Source: Blautia sp. (lineage in GTDB: Bacteria; Bacillota; Clostridia; Lachnospirales; Lachnospiraceae). From it: a stretch of DNA of 32,464 bases. The stretch covers positions 128,709 through 161,172 of the forward strand of contig JAMPHB010000002.1 of the NCBI GenBank assembly GCA_023663685.1, read 5' to 3'. Below the pieces are notes generated by a model. It did no database searches. It saw only the letters and a program-made list of their open reading frames with translations, and was not told the DNA's origin. How positions within the stretch are numbered: position 1 is the first letter of the stretch; each line of letters begins with the position of its first letter. The translations under genes were made by a program, and so were the position numbers. Positions 6,365 to 15,310 of the stretch are shown here, piece by piece.

Positions 6365-8314
6365 CTACCTTTTTCCTCTCTTTTTCTTTTTGCTCTTTTT
6401 CGGTGTATTTACCATAGTTCCCTTGTCTGTCCCGCTCTTTGCCGTCTGCTCCACGCGCTTTTCCGGGACGGGCGCAGGCTTTTCCTCCGCCTGCTTTTCT
6501 TCTGCGGCCTCTTCCGCTTCCTGGAATGTAATTTTCTGCTCCTTTGTCACGATGCGGTTCACTGCCATGCCAAGCCCCAGCAGAATCCAGAATGCCGGAG
6601 CCGTGTTGACATTCGAGTCGTTGAAAAAAGAGACGATCACATAAGTGACGGTTCCCAGCAGGATTCCGAAGCCGACCAGCGTGATGCCCTGCTTCAAATC
6701 CGCTCTCCGGTAGATTTTTACCGACTGTATGAAATACCACAGATAAAAGCCAATCAGACACAACAGCGCAGGCAGGCCGTTCTCCACCCACTGCTGCATC
6801 GGCCAGCAGTGCGCCTTCACATCATAGGTTCCCACGCCCCACCGGTAAACCCGGAAAATGTAATCATTCTGCGGATATGCCAGCATATAATTTCCCGCGC
6901 CGGCTCCAAAAATTAAATAACGTTTAAACAATGGGATTGTTCTGTTCCAAATCGGCCCCCGCCCGGAAAACGCTTCATCATAGAACAGCTCCGCCGACGG
7001 AACGTCCTGCATCTTGACGTATTTTCCCATGGGGTTCACATAATAGTAAGTGCCGTCGATCTGGTTGGTAAAATACCATGTCCGGCCATCAATCGTAACC
7101 CCGATGCCATAGTAATCGCCGAAATTCACTGGCTGCATCGAGCAGTTTCCATAAGAGGTATCGTCCAGAACGCAGGTATAGGTTCCGTCCTCCGTCATCG
7201 TATAGCTCAGCAGATTTCCGCTCTCATCCCGGGCGGCGATTACAATTCCCCCCACCTCGGCGTCCATCTGGTAGGAAACCTCCAGCTTTTTATCCGGCAG
7301 GGTAAATACGACGGATTCATCCAGCGTATCTATATCCTTCAAAAAGAAACTTTCCGCCCAGTGCGACGTCCCAAAATATCTTGCCCGAAGCGCAATTCCC
7401 TTCGGCGTGACAAACAATGCGGCAATGGCTGCAATCAGCACCGCTGCACCGACCGCAAACCCAACCCAAAAAGGCTTCTTCCCCTTCCGGCTCAGTAGAA
7501 TGTAAAAACAAACCACTGCCGCACCAAAAAAGGCGGGATATGCAGACGAAGCGCCCGATCCCACGAGGCAGACCGCAAACATAATAAAGGCCAGCAGATA
7601 GAGAAGCTTCTGCCACCATTTCTTTGCGGCAAAAAACATGGTTATCAAAACCGGAATAAAAATGCCATAGAAAAATGAAAGAAAATCTACATTATAAAGC
7701 GTCGTATACACGGTGCGTTCACCAAAGTGAAACGACACAGTATCCAGCTTGTCCCATGCGGAAGGATTCAAAATCAGTTTCTTACCGATTGTGGTCTTAA
7801 AAAAATCCCGTCCAAAATACTGGAACACTCCAATCAGCGTCACCAGCAGAACGCCTATGCCCGACCAGTTCAGGACAGTAAACACCTGCCCTTCCTTCTG
7901 CACACAGTGACAGGTGTAATAACAGAACATCACATAGGCTAAAACCACCCACACGGACTCAAACATCTCATATCCGCCCCGAAAAGCGTAAGCCCGGTAT
8001 CTTGAAAACAGACCGGACATAAAAACCAGCGCCGCATAGGAAAAAAGCAGATAGAGCATCGGCTCAAAGGACAGCTTTTTTCTTTTGCGGTAGCAATAAG
8101 CCAGAACCAGCAGCATCACTGCGCCCAGCAGCATGATGGCAAAGGATTTGTATGCCAGAAAGAAATCATTGCAGACCTCCGAGGCATTCGGAAACCAGTC
8201 AAACACACTCAGGTGGGTGTGATACTCATACTGGTGCACCAGCAGGGGCACAAACCCAAGCGCCAGAATAATGGGGATAAGCATCTTGTTATTTGTTTTT
8301 GCTGAAGTACTCAA
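6365..8314 (-). CDS. O-antigen ligase/polymerase-like membrane protein
   Basis: This 649-residue polytopic protein has about ten to twelve hydrophobic segments and one large extracytoplasmic loop (about 310-500). The loop contains the pattern seen in WaaL/Wzy-type enzymes: RGPIWNRTIPLFKRYLIFGA, then AHCWPMQQWVENGLP with a candidate catalytic His. After the last membrane segment comes a charged cytoplasmic tail of about 70 residues ending in a lysine-rich cluster. I use the TTG start at 8314 because AGAGAGG lies 9 nt upstream; the next ATG (residue 11) has no ribosome site. Its own promoter is upstream, and the Wzz-like gene follows immediately. It probably polymerises or ligates lipid-linked glycan at the outer face of the membrane. 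Whether it is ligase or polymerase cannot be decided from sequence. Confidence 0.7.
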   Translation of the reverse strand: MSTSAKTNNKMLIPIILALGFVPLLVHQYEYHTHLSVFDWFPNASEVCNDFFLAYKSFAIMLLGAVMLLVLAYCYRKRKKLSFEPMLYLLFSYAALVFMSGLFSRYRAYAFRGGYEMFESVWVVLAYVMFCYYTCHCVQKEGQVFTVLNWSGIGVLLVTLIGVFQYFGRDFFKTTIGKKLILNPSAWDKLDTVSFHFGERTVYTTLYNVDFLSFFYGIFIPVLITMFFAAKKWWQKLLYLLAFIMFAVCLVGSGASSAYPAFFGAAVVCFYILLSRKGKKPFWVGFAVGAAVLIAAIAALFVTPKGIALRARYFGTSHWAESFFLKDIDTLDESVVFTLPDKKLEVSYQMDAEVGGIVIAARDESGNLLSYTMTEDGTYTCVLDDTSYGNCSMQPVNFGDYYGIGVTIDGRTWYFTNQIDGTYYYVNPMGKYVKMQDVPSAELFYDEAFSGRGPIWNRTIPLFKRYLIFGAGAGNYMLAYPQNDYIFRVYRWGVGTYDVKAHCWPMQQWVENGLPALLCLIGFYLWYFIQSVKIYRRADLKQGITLVGFGILLGTVTYVIVSFFNDSNVNTAPAFWILLGLGMAVNRIVTKEQKITFQEAEEAAEEKQAEEKPAPVPEKRVEQTAKSGTDKGTMVNTPKKSKKKKRGKR

Positions 8315-8350
8315 GACCTGTAACCTCTCTTTATCTCATAATCAAAGCCT

Positions 8351-8379
8351 ATCATACCATGTTTCTTATAAAAACACAA
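8351..8379 (-). promoter_or_regulatory. Promoter of the ligase/co-polymerase operon
   Basis: The minus-strand -35 TTGTGT (8374-8379) and -10 TATGAT (8351-8356) have 17-bp spacing and lie in the 84-bp gap after asnA. Confidence 0.5.
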
Positions 8380-8398
8380 ATATAAAATGTGGCATACC

Positions 8399-9409
8399 CT
8401 ACAGCAGCGGAACACCGCGCTCTTCGCACACCTGCACGGTCTCCATGGGCCAGAGGGAGCTCTGCACCTCCCCGATATGTGCCTTACGCAGGAAAAACAT
8501 ACAGATTCTGGACTGCCCGATACCGCCGCCGATGGTATAGGGCAGCTGTTCTTCGAGCACCGCCTTCTGAAATGGCAGCGCCTCCCTCTCCGGGCATCCT
8601 GCCTGCTCCAGCTGGCTGTGCAGGGAGTCTTTATCCACCCGGATACCCATGGAAGACAGCTCCAGCGCAATATCCAGCACGGAATAGTACACAAGAATAT
8701 CGGCATTCAGATTCCAGTCGTCATAGTCCGGGGCACGGCCGTCGTGGGGTTTTCCATCGCCCATTGCTCCTCCGATCTGCATCACGCACACTGCCCCCTT
8801 TTCCTTTGCTATGTAATACTCCCGCTCCTTCGGCGTGCTGTCCGGGTACATCGCCTCCAGCTCCGACGTGGTCACAAAAAAGATTTCTTTTGGCAGGCTG
8901 AGCTCCACATAATCATACTGGATTGCCACATACTGCTCGGTCTTTCTCAGGCATTTGTAAACCGTGCGGACGACCTCCTTCAAATACTCAAGGTTGCGAT
9001 CCTCCTTACAGATAATCTTCTCCCAGTCCCACTGATCCACAAAAATAGAATGAATATTATCCGTGTCCTCGTCGCGCCGGATGGCGTTCATATCCGTATA
9101 CAGCCCCTCCCCCTCGGAAAAGCCGTACTTCTTTAATGCATAGCGCTTCCACTTCGCGAGAGAATGCACCACCTCCGCAGGTCTCTCTCCCTGCTCCCGG
9201 ATGCCGAAGGACACCGGACGTTCGTAACCATTCAGATTGTCGTTCAGCCCTGTTGCCGGATCCACAAAAAGCGGCGCCGAAACACGCTGCAAATGCAGCC
9301 GCTGTGCCAGCATCCCCTGAAAGAAATCCTTGACCAGCTTAATCGCCACCTGCGTATCATGCAGATTCAGCGCGGGTGAATAATCACCGGGAATAAACAA
9401 TTTTTCCAT
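8399..9409 (-). CDS. asnA: Aspartate-ammonia ligase (asparagine synthetase A)
   Basis: This 336-residue protein makes asparagine from aspartate and ammonia with ATP to AMP cleavage (EC 6.3.1.1). It is close to the E. coli AsnA length (330). Class-II aminoacyl-tRNA-synthetase-like motifs are visible: VSAPLFVDPATGLNDNLNG, KWKRYALKKY, LYTDMNAIRRDE, HSIFVDQWDWE, and the C-terminal TIGGGIGQSR. GAGGAG precedes the ATG. It lies 33 bp after the dehydratase gene on the same strand with no terminator between them, so it may be co-transcribed with the glycan genes. No T-box or other asparagine-responsive leader is visible. Confidence 0.95.
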   Translation of the reverse strand: MEKLFIPGDYSPALNLHDTQVAIKLVKDFFQGMLAQRLHLQRVSAPLFVDPATGLNDNLNGYERPVSFGIREQGERPAEVVHSLAKWKRYALKKYGFSEGEGLYTDMNAIRRDEDTDNIHSIFVDQWDWEKIICKEDRNLEYLKEVVRTVYKCLRKTEQYVAIQYDYVELSLPKEIFFVTTSELEAMYPDSTPKEREYYIAKEKGAVCVMQIGGAMGDGKPHDGRAPDYDDWNLNADILVYYSVLDIALELSSMGIRVDKDSLHSQLEQAGCPEREALPFQKAVLEEQLPYTIGGGIGQSRICMFFLRKAHIGEVQSSLWPMETVQVCEERGVPLL

Positions 9410-9442
9410 ATGCTCCTCTTTTCTATAATATGATGCAAATCC

Positions 9443-11341
9443 TTAATATGCTGCCTGATTCTCCGCCGCAGAGGAATTCTGCGCCTGATAGGAAGGCACG
9501 ATCCTCTGCACCGCGCATTTCATATCCGCGTCGTCCGCGTAGGCAAGCTCCTTGAGCCTCGCCAGCTCCGCAAAAAACTCCTCATCGTTGTACTCGATTG
9601 GCTTTCCGATAAAAATTCGGTCATTTGCGGTCTTTAGCAGGCCTTCCTCCTCTTTCAGGCACTCCTCGAACATTTTTTCGCCGGGTCTTAAACCAGTATA
9701 TACAATCGGTATATCCACGTCCGGCTCGTAGCCGGAAAGCTTGATCAGGTTTCTCGCCATATCGTCGATTCTGACCGGCTCGCCCATATCCAGAACAAAT
9801 ATCTCTCCGCCTCTGGCATAAGCGCCTGCCTGCAGAACCAGCGAGACAGCCTCCGGTATGGTCATAAAATAGCGGATGATATTCTTGTCCGTCACTGTCA
9901 CCGGGCCGCCATCCGCAATCTGCTTTTTAAAAAGCGGAATCACCGACCCATTACTGCCGAGCACATTTCCAAACCGTACCGCCACATAGCGGGTGTTCGC
10001 ATACTGTCTGTCCATGCCCTGAATAATCATCTCACAGATCCGCTTCGAAGCTCCCATGATATTTGTGGGATTCACCGCCTTGTCCGTGGAAATCAGAACC
10101 ATGATTGCCGCGCCGTACTCTCCTGCCGCCCTTGCAATATTCATCGTCCCAAACACATTGTTCTTGATTGCCTCGTTCGGGCTGTCCTCCATCAGCGGCA
10201 CATGCTTGTGCGCGGCCGCATGAAACACGATATCCGGCTGATAAGTCTCAAAGATTGAATTCACACGGTGGGTGTTCCGCACGGAGCCAATCAGTACCGC
10301 CAGCTTAAGCTCCGGAAATCCACGCTTAAGCTCCTGCTGCAGATCGTAGGTCGTATTCTCGTAGATATCCAGAATAACCAGCTGCTTTGGCTTATGCTGC
10401 GCGATCTGGCGGCAAAGCTCACTGCCAATCGAACCTCCGCCTCCCGTCACGAGCACAACCTTGTTCGTCAAAAATCCCATGATTTCGTCCAGATTGGTAT
10501 GTACCGGCTCTCTCCCCAGCAGATCCTCGATCTCGACGTCACGGAAATGCGATACCGTCACCTCATCATTGACAATCTGCGTCACACTCGGCAATATGCG
10601 CAGCTTGCAGCCGGTATTTTTACAGATCTCGAGGATTTCCTTTTTCCTTGTGCTGGAAACATTGGGCATCGCGATGAAAATTTCTTGCACATCGTACTTT
10701 CCCACTGCCCAGACGATCTTATTGTCATTCCCGACCACCGGAACGCCCAATATCTGGCTTCCAATCTTACGCGGATCTGCATCGATGACGCATACCGCAC
10801 GGTTACGGATATGGCTGCTGTTTTTCATGTCCTTGATCAAAGATGCCGCTGTGCTTCCGGCGCCAATGACCATCGTGGGAATCAGGCTGCCGCTCTGCCC
10901 CACAAAAATGGAATTCCGCACGACCCGCATCCCTCTGTAAAAAAAGCGGCTCACCGCGACCAGCATCAGCAGGAAAAACCAGTACAGCACATAGTACGAG
11001 CGCGGCATCGCCCAGTTAAACATATGCATCCCCACGCTCTGCGAGGCCGCCGCCAGCGTACACGCAATCACAACGTTCAGCATCTCCTGCACACTGGCAT
11101 ATTTCCAAAGGCTGCTGTACAGCTTCATCACAAAAAAGATGATAACTGTAGCCAGTATATTGATCAGCACATACTTCGATGCTGTGCCTGCATATTTTAC
11201 GTCTACCTTCTGAAAAGAAAACTCAAATCGTGTCCATAAGGCCAAAAATTCTGCCAGACACACGGCCAGAATGTCATAGATTATCAGAAGCGTTACCCGA
11301 ATTCCTTTGCTGCTATAAAATTTATCCTTTGCGCTATCCAT
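9443..11341 (-). CDS. FlaA1/WbpM/PglF-type nucleotide-sugar 4,6-dehydratase (membrane-bound)
   Basis: This 632-residue protein has four N-terminal membrane segments (within 15-140), a first Rossmann motif VIGAGSTA (158-165), and an SDR catalytic domain with the NAD-binding loop TGGGGSIGS (299-307). The active-site block STDKAVNPTNIMGASK contains TDK at 419-421 and Met429-xxx-Lys433. Met in place of the usual SDR tyrosine is characteristic of this 4,6-dehydratase group, which converts UDP-GlcNAc to the 4-keto-6-deoxy sugar. It is the first gene of the minus-strand glycan block. A perfect -10 (TATAAT, 11359-11364) lies upstream without a convincing -35. The product could feed capsule, wall polymer or S-layer glycan; the context does not say which. 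Confidence 0.88.
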   Translation of the reverse strand: MDSAKDKFYSSKGIRVTLLIIYDILAVCLAEFLALWTRFEFSFQKVDVKYAGTASKYVLINILATVIIFFVMKLYSSLWKYASVQEMLNVVIACTLAAASQSVGMHMFNWAMPRSYYVLYWFFLLMLVAVSRFFYRGMRVVRNSIFVGQSGSLIPTMVIGAGSTAASLIKDMKNSSHIRNRAVCVIDADPRKIGSQILGVPVVGNDNKIVWAVGKYDVQEIFIAMPNVSSTRKKEILEICKNTGCKLRILPSVTQIVNDEVTVSHFRDVEIEDLLGREPVHTNLDEIMGFLTNKVVLVTGGGGSIGSELCRQIAQHKPKQLVILDIYENTTYDLQQELKRGFPELKLAVLIGSVRNTHRVNSIFETYQPDIVFHAAAHKHVPLMEDSPNEAIKNNVFGTMNIARAAGEYGAAIMVLISTDKAVNPTNIMGASKRICEMIIQGMDRQYANTRYVAVRFGNVLGSNGSVIPLFKKQIADGGPVTVTDKNIIRYFMTIPEAVSLVLQAGAYARGGEIFVLDMGEPVRIDDMARNLIKLSGYEPDVDIPIVYTGLRPGEKMFEECLKEEEGLLKTANDRIFIGKPIEYNDEEFFAELARLKELAYADDADMKCAVQRIVPSYQAQNSSAAENQAAY

Positions 11342-11575
11342 CCTTCGTTTCTTCCTTCATTATAATTATGGCTTATTCTACACCATTTTGTCTCAATTGT
11401 CCATATCTGCATGTACTGCTTTTTGTTTCCAAGGCTGGAGATATCTTCTTGTTACTTGTGTGTTACTTGTTTTGCGGTAAAAAAGTTCACAAAGTTATCT
11501 CACAATTTTTATTTTTCCAACGTCCGTGCCCGAATATATGCACCCTCCGACGGGCAGCGCTTTTGCCTATTATCT
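11342..11575. other. Intergenic spacer before the first silent cassette
   Basis: No gene is visible here. The left part contains the -10 of the minus-strand dehydratase gene. GTTACTTG repeats occur near 11450-11475 and recur in the conserved flank of the cassettes. From 11576 the sequence becomes about 91% identical to the stretch in front of the second cassette. Confidence 0.5.
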
Positions 11576-11775
11576 GCTGCTTATTTGTATCCTGTGTGTT
11601 ACTTGTCCCCCTGCCTTTCACGAAAAATCCTCCCTCCCGACCCGGGAAAACGCTGAAAATACGGGCTTTCCTGCGCCCTTTGCCCCGTGGAATATCTGTT
11701 CAAGGTAACTGCGAAGAAAAATAACAAGAGTGTAAGCAAGACCCTGACCCTGACTGCAAAGGTTGTGAACGCTTC
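11576..11775 (+). repeat. Silent flank and crossover block of cassette 1
   Basis: Positions 11576-11697 match 18796-18917 at about 91% with no gaps. This silent flank is absent from the expressed gene. Positions 11698-11775 (78 bp, one mismatch) match the expressed gene on the opposite strand at 23204-23281, and match cassette 2 from 18918. The left edge of homology with the expressed gene falls at exactly the same base (the G of GTTCAAGG) in both cassettes. Confidence 0.85.
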
Positions 11776-13930
11776 CCTGAAGGTTACCAACATGCCGGAG
11801 ACCATGATTGTCAACGATGAGGTAACTCTTACAAAGAGCGGCGCTCCTTCTGAGGCAACTGTTGACTATACAAGCGACAATACAGACGTTGTTGCAGTTG
11901 ACGGCAGCAAGATCACCGCAAAGGCAGCCGGTGAGGCAAACATCACCGCTACCAGCAGCTACGGCAAGACTGTAACCTACAAGGTAGCTGTCAAGAATGC
12001 AGAGCTTCAGGAAGTTAAGCAGACAAAGGCAAACACTATCGAGGCAACTGTTAAGGGAGATACCTCCAAGCTTACCAAGGCTGATTTTGCTATTGTAAAT
12101 ACAAAGACAAATGCTGTTGTTGCTGTAAATACGGTAGCAGCTGATGCGGGCAAGGTTACGATCACGACTTTCAACAACATGGCAGACGGAAATGTTTACT
12201 CCGTGACACTGGACGGTATATCCAAGGAGTTTACCGCCACAGACGGAACAGTCGTAGCTATTGAAATCGCCCCGACCACGGTTCCAAGCGGCAGGGCTAC
12301 CAAGATCACTGCCACTGCAAAGGATGCAAACGGAGTAGAAATTGATTCTATTGCATATGGTGCAGGCGTTTCCGGATATACCTTTACCATTACAACAGCA
12401 ACCGGCTACACCACCGGAGACAGCTTATATCTTCCGAATACTGGTGATACCGCGACAGCAAATGTGGTAAAGCACACCTACAAGTATGATACCACCGGCA
12501 AGGAGATTGGAACTATTGAGACCGGCGATGTGACCATCACCGCAATAGATCCTTCCGCAGCAAGTAACTTTAATGTTCGTTTAGCAGATGACAATACTAA
12601 GAAGTACGATGACTTAAAGGACGGCGCTCAGATTTCTGTTGGCGGCACTAAGTACGCAGTATTTAAGATTACAGACGCGAACGCTTCTGAGATTCCGGCT
12701 TCTGAGTATGCAAACTATACAGTAGAGAGCTCTGATGCTACCGTACTCCAGGTTGCAACCACTTCCCTTGCTGGATCTGGAGCTGGCAATGGTGTTGCAG
12801 TTTATGGCCTGAAGGAAGGCACAGCTTATATTCTTGTGAAGAATAACAATACGGTTGTTGCTTCCCTGCCGATTACGGTTATTGCAGCTGCAAAGGCGAC
12901 CACTCTGACACTCGACAAGAACAGCTTTGTGATTTCCAATGAAGCAGTTGGCGAGAAAGTGGAGGTCAACGCGACAGTAAAGGATCAGTTTGGAAACAAC
13001 TTTACAGTTGATAGTGATGTAGATGTTACATGCGAGGCATGTCCGGCGGCTACAACAAAGACAGCTGCCCAGACCATTGGAACAGGCATTGTAAAATCTG
13101 TGGCAAATGGAAAAATTACATTCCAGGGAGAAGACAAGGACGCGGGAACCTATGTATTTAAGGTTACTTATACAAAGAATGGAAATACCACAACTCCGGC
13201 CTATGTATCTGTAGAGGTAAAGGCTGCTACTGGTGCTGTAAATTATCAGCTTGTAATAGAAGACAATGGCGTTGCCACCAGTGGTAACTATGATACAAAG
13301 ATAACCGACAGCAACAATCAGGCTACGAAGGATTTTGACCTTGTCCTTTACAAGACCCAGGGCGGTGTGAAAAAGGATGAAGTAAATTCTGCTATTAAGG
13401 TGAATGGCGTATCTGTCAAGAAAGATGGAAAGGATTGCGCTCTGGTTACTACCGGTGCCGGAATCTACTTTGAGAACGGAATTGCAGGTGCTGATGAGCT
13501 GAAGGTTAGAGCCGTTGCTAATAGCGGTAATGTAATCACCAAGCTTGCTTCCGGCGAATATACCATCCTGGTAGATTATTTAGATGGCAGCAATACGGGT
13601 ACAGCAAGAGCAACCCTGAAGATTACCGACAGCCAGTCTGCACTGACAGTATCTCAGAAGAAGAACACAACTTCTGACAGCAGCATTACGGCTATGTTTG
13701 GTGACGCTGATTCGGATGCATTCTCTGCTTCCAATGCAGATGGAACTGTAGCTGTAACAGATGTAAAGGGTACATGTATTAAACAGAGTGTAACAAATGC
13801 CAGTCTGACGGGTGCTACCTTCGCATCTGGAGATGTTATCACGGTTACCGAGGTTACTGCAACAGTAACGATTGGAAGTGTAACTTATACAATGACCGCA
13901 AATGTTAATTTTGTTGTCACTGTACAGTAA
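11687..13930 (+). CDS. Silent Ig-domain surface-protein cassette 1 (no start, no signal peptide)
   Basis: The reading frame of about 745 residues begins in the conserved block FKVTAKKNNKSVSKTLTLTA and continues as bacterial Ig-like (BIG2-type) repeats. It shows DNA-level homology to the expressed gene at 21142-23580. It lacks a promoter, a ribosome site and a signal peptide: the first possible start, GTG 11687, has no Shine-Dalgarno. It is therefore a storage copy, not an independently expressed gene. Relative to the expressed gene it lies in the opposite orientation and in the matching frame, so inversion across the shared block would fuse it to the signal peptide. Its 3' half uses more AAT, GTA and TTA codons than the expressed copy and encodes several Cys (for example CEACPAA). 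A terminator shared with a convergent fragment follows. Confidence 0.8.
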   Translation: MEYLFKVTAKKNNKSVSKTLTLTAKVVNASLKVTNMPETMIVNDEVTLTKSGAPSEATVDYTSDNTDVVAVDGSKITAKAAGEANITATSSYGKTVTYKVAVKNAELQEVKQTKANTIEATVKGDTSKLTKADFAIVNTKTNAVVAVNTVAADAGKVTITTFNNMADGNVYSVTLDGISKEFTATDGTVVAIEIAPTTVPSGRATKITATAKDANGVEIDSIAYGAGVSGYTFTITTATGYTTGDSLYLPNTGDTATANVVKHTYKYDTTGKEIGTIETGDVTITAIDPSAASNFNVRLADDNTKKYDDLKDGAQISVGGTKYAVFKITDANASEIPASEYANYTVESSDATVLQVATTSLAGSGAGNGVAVYGLKEGTAYILVKNNNTVVASLPITVIAAAKATTLTLDKNSFVISNEAVGEKVEVNATVKDQFGNNFTVDSDVDVTCEACPAATTKTAAQTIGTGIVKSVANGKITFQGEDKDAGTYVFKVTYTKNGNTTTPAYVSVEVKAATGAVNYQLVIEDNGVATSGNYDTKITDSNNQATKDFDLVLYKTQGGVKKDEVNSAIKVNGVSVKKDGKDCALVTTGAGIYFENGIAGADELKVRAVANSGNVITKLASGEYTILVDYLDGSNTGTARATLKITDSQSALTVSQKKNTTSDSSITAMFGDADSDAFSASNADGTVAVTDVKGTCIKQSVTNASLTGATFASGDVITVTEVTATVTIGSVTYTMTANVNFVVTVQ

Positions 13931-13975
13931 TAACAGAATCTGTACTGGTTAGTAAAATAATCGGACTATGATACT

Positions 13976-14006
13976 GGAAAAGACGACCGTGATGGTCGTC
14001 TTTTCC
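13976..14006. terminator. Palindromic bidirectional terminator, locus 1
   Basis: GGAAAAGACGACC (13976-13988), loop GTGAT, and GGTCGTCTTTTCC (13994-14006), followed by TTTT. The same stem with the reverse-complement loop (ATCAC) lies at 21075-21101. The flanks also match in inverted orientation, so the two terminators are mirror copies. Confidence 0.85.
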
Positions 14007-14049
14007 TTTTACAAGATACAGATGTACTTATAGTATTTAATTAGCTGGC

Positions 14050-14460
14050 TTAGTAGGTATGGGTATTAGTGAATGTTCTATTTACATCAACTGCTACCCA
14101 GAAGTAATCGCCGTCATCAATCTGAACCTTTACATATGCCGTTTTTACATGTACATTATTCTTGGTAGTGGTCTTCTGCACATCGCCATCTTTAACAAAT
14201 ATTTCAGAAACACTATAGCTCTTGCTGTCTTGTCCTGGATAGCTGATCTTAAGGCACTCTGCAATTGCCGCTTTTGCTAAGTCCACTTTGTCTGTCAAAG
14301 CAGAGTTGAAATCACTCTTTATGACTTCTGTAATAACAGCCTTCGGTGTGGAATCCTTGATTTCAACATACTGCCTGAAAGTTTTTGCAGCAGAACCCTC
14401 TCCTCTGGTAACCTCAATCTGATAGGTTCCTGCGGAATAGTTCGGCATCCATGCAATATT
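14050..14460 (-). pseudogene. C-terminal fragment of a further Ig-domain cassette
   Basis: About 135 residues starting around AWMPNYSAGTYQIEV and ending FWVAVDVNRTFTNTHTY align with the last part of cassette 2 (AWMPKYSAGTYQIEA to FWVAVDVNRVFTKN). It is convergent with cassette 1 across the mirrored terminator, which is the same geometry as cassette 2 facing the expressed gene. The upstream part of the gene is gone: the frame continues upstream into unrelated coding sequence resembling a conjugation ATPase. This is a remnant, not a functional gene. Confidence 0.8.
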
Positions 14461-14574
14461 ATTGTCATCCGCATCCAGTTCCGTACACTTCGAGCCAAGA
14501 CGGTTGAAATGCCCGATAAGGTCAGCTCCGACACGGGCAAAATAATTCCTCGCTTCCTCGATGTTCTTCTTGCA
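14461..14574 (-). pseudogene. Fragment resembling a conjugative-element VirB4/TraE-type ATPase
   Basis: The stop-to-junction reading frame includes KNIEEARNYFARVGADLIGH and then FNRLGSKCTELDA. This resembles a segment near the N-terminal part of VirB4-like ATPases of Gram-positive integrative conjugative elements. It runs in frame into the Ig-domain fragment (junction about 14465-14485) and is cut at its other end by the terminator of the toxin-antitoxin module. The family call rests on pattern memory only. Confidence 0.45.
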
Positions 14575-14576
14575 TT

Positions 14577-14604
14577 AAAAAAAACGCCACTTGCATAAGT
14601 GACG
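14577..14604 (-). terminator. Intrinsic terminator of the type II toxin-antitoxin operon
   Basis: On the minus strand CGTCACTT, loop ATGC and AAGTGGCG (one wobble) are followed by eight T. It lies 25 nt past the toxin stop codon. Confidence 0.85.
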
Positions 14605-14628
14605 ATTCCTTTTCAAAATATTTTGTTG

Positions 14629-14946
14629 CTAATGGATGAGCCAACTGTAATCCTTACGGCAATCAAGGATATATTCCACATATACCGTACTGTCTTGGAT
14701 TTGGTAGAGGACTATATACCACTTTTCAATAAACATCTTATGATATTTATTGGGTGTGATATATATTTCATCAAAAAACGGAAAACGCTGCGGCATCTGG
14801 GATAACGAACGCATTGCGGTCATGATTTCTTTCTTTTTTGCCGCCGCTGCTTCTTTGTTGACCTGTGCCATAAATCGGATATGCGTTCCCAACATTCTTT
14901 TTGCCCTGTCGGAAACAATTACTTTATACTTTTTGTTTTCTGCCAT
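14629..14946 (-). CDS. ParE/RelE-family toxin
   Basis: This 105-residue basic protein fits the ParE/RelE fold: YKVIVSDRAKRMLGTHIRF at the N-terminus, a helical middle, MFIEKWYIVLYQI, and the C-terminal strand YVEYILDCRKDYSWL. Members either cleave mRNA at the ribosome or poison gyrase; which applies here cannot be read from sequence. The start codon lies 3 nt after the antitoxin stop, as is usual for antitoxin-first operons. The operon is flanked by conjugative-element fragments on the same strand. Confidence 0.85.
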   Translation of the reverse strand: MAENKKYKVIVSDRAKRMLGTHIRFMAQVNKEAAAAKKKEIMTAMRSLSQMPQRFPFFDEIYITPNKYHKMFIEKWYIVLYQIQDSTVYVEYILDCRKDYSWLIH

Positions 14947-14949
14947 ACG

Positions 14950-15216
14950 CTATACCTCTGCAATCACATCATCAAGATATGCATCCAGTTCATCAAGAGT
15001 ACAGCCATTCCTTCCTGCAATCCTGTCTTCCTCAACGGCAAGAAGCTCCTCACGCAGCTTCAGCATTTTTTCCCGTCTGTTATAAGTTTCAATATCCATC
15101 ACCACCAAATCCCCCTCGCCGTTCTTGGTAAGGAAAACTGGCTCTGCGGTCTTTCTGCACTGCTCGGCAATCTCATTGTAATTCTGTCTGATTGCTGCCG
15201 ATGGGCGAATATTCAT
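14950..15216 (-). CDS. Phd/YefM-family antitoxin
   Basis: This 88-residue partner of the ParE/RelE toxin has an N-terminal Phd/YefM DNA-binding part (NIRPSAAIRQNYNEIAEQC, then PVFLTKNGEGDLVVMDIETY) and an acidic C-terminal helix (LDELDAYLDDVIAEV) that should wrap the toxin. I chose the ATG at 15216 because AGGAGGTG lies just upstream. A longer reading would start inside the promoter-proximal leader without a ribosome site. Autorepression is expected for the family. Confidence 0.87.
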   Translation of the reverse strand: MNIRPSAAIRQNYNEIAEQCRKTAEPVFLTKNGEGDLVVMDIETYNRREKMLKLREELLAVEEDRIAGRNGCTLDELDAYLDDVIAEV

Positions 15217-15258
15217 ATCGACACCTCCTCGAATCAACAGTAGTAATATTCTACCCAT

Positions 15259-15287
15259 ATTATACCCGTTTCATGCAATGAAGTCAA
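15259..15287 (-). promoter_or_regulatory. Promoter of the type II toxin-antitoxin operon
   Basis: The minus-strand -35 TTGACT (15282-15287), 17-bp spacer and perfect -10 TATAAT (15259-15264) lie about 40 nt before the antitoxin ATG. Confidence 0.85.
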
Positions 15288-15310
15288 CATGAGCATGACA
15301 TTTCCTCCGC

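Noticed and set aside
11399-11425. Third relic of the small-toxin repeat before cassette 1
   Set aside because: Only a 12-mer (CCATATCTGCAT) is shared with the antisense promoter region; too short to call.
11687-11724. GTG at 11687 (and 18907) as real start codons of the plus-strand Ig-domain genes
   Set aside because: No ribosome site, no promoter and no signal peptide. The codon lies in a flank conserved between silent copies but absent from the expressed gene.
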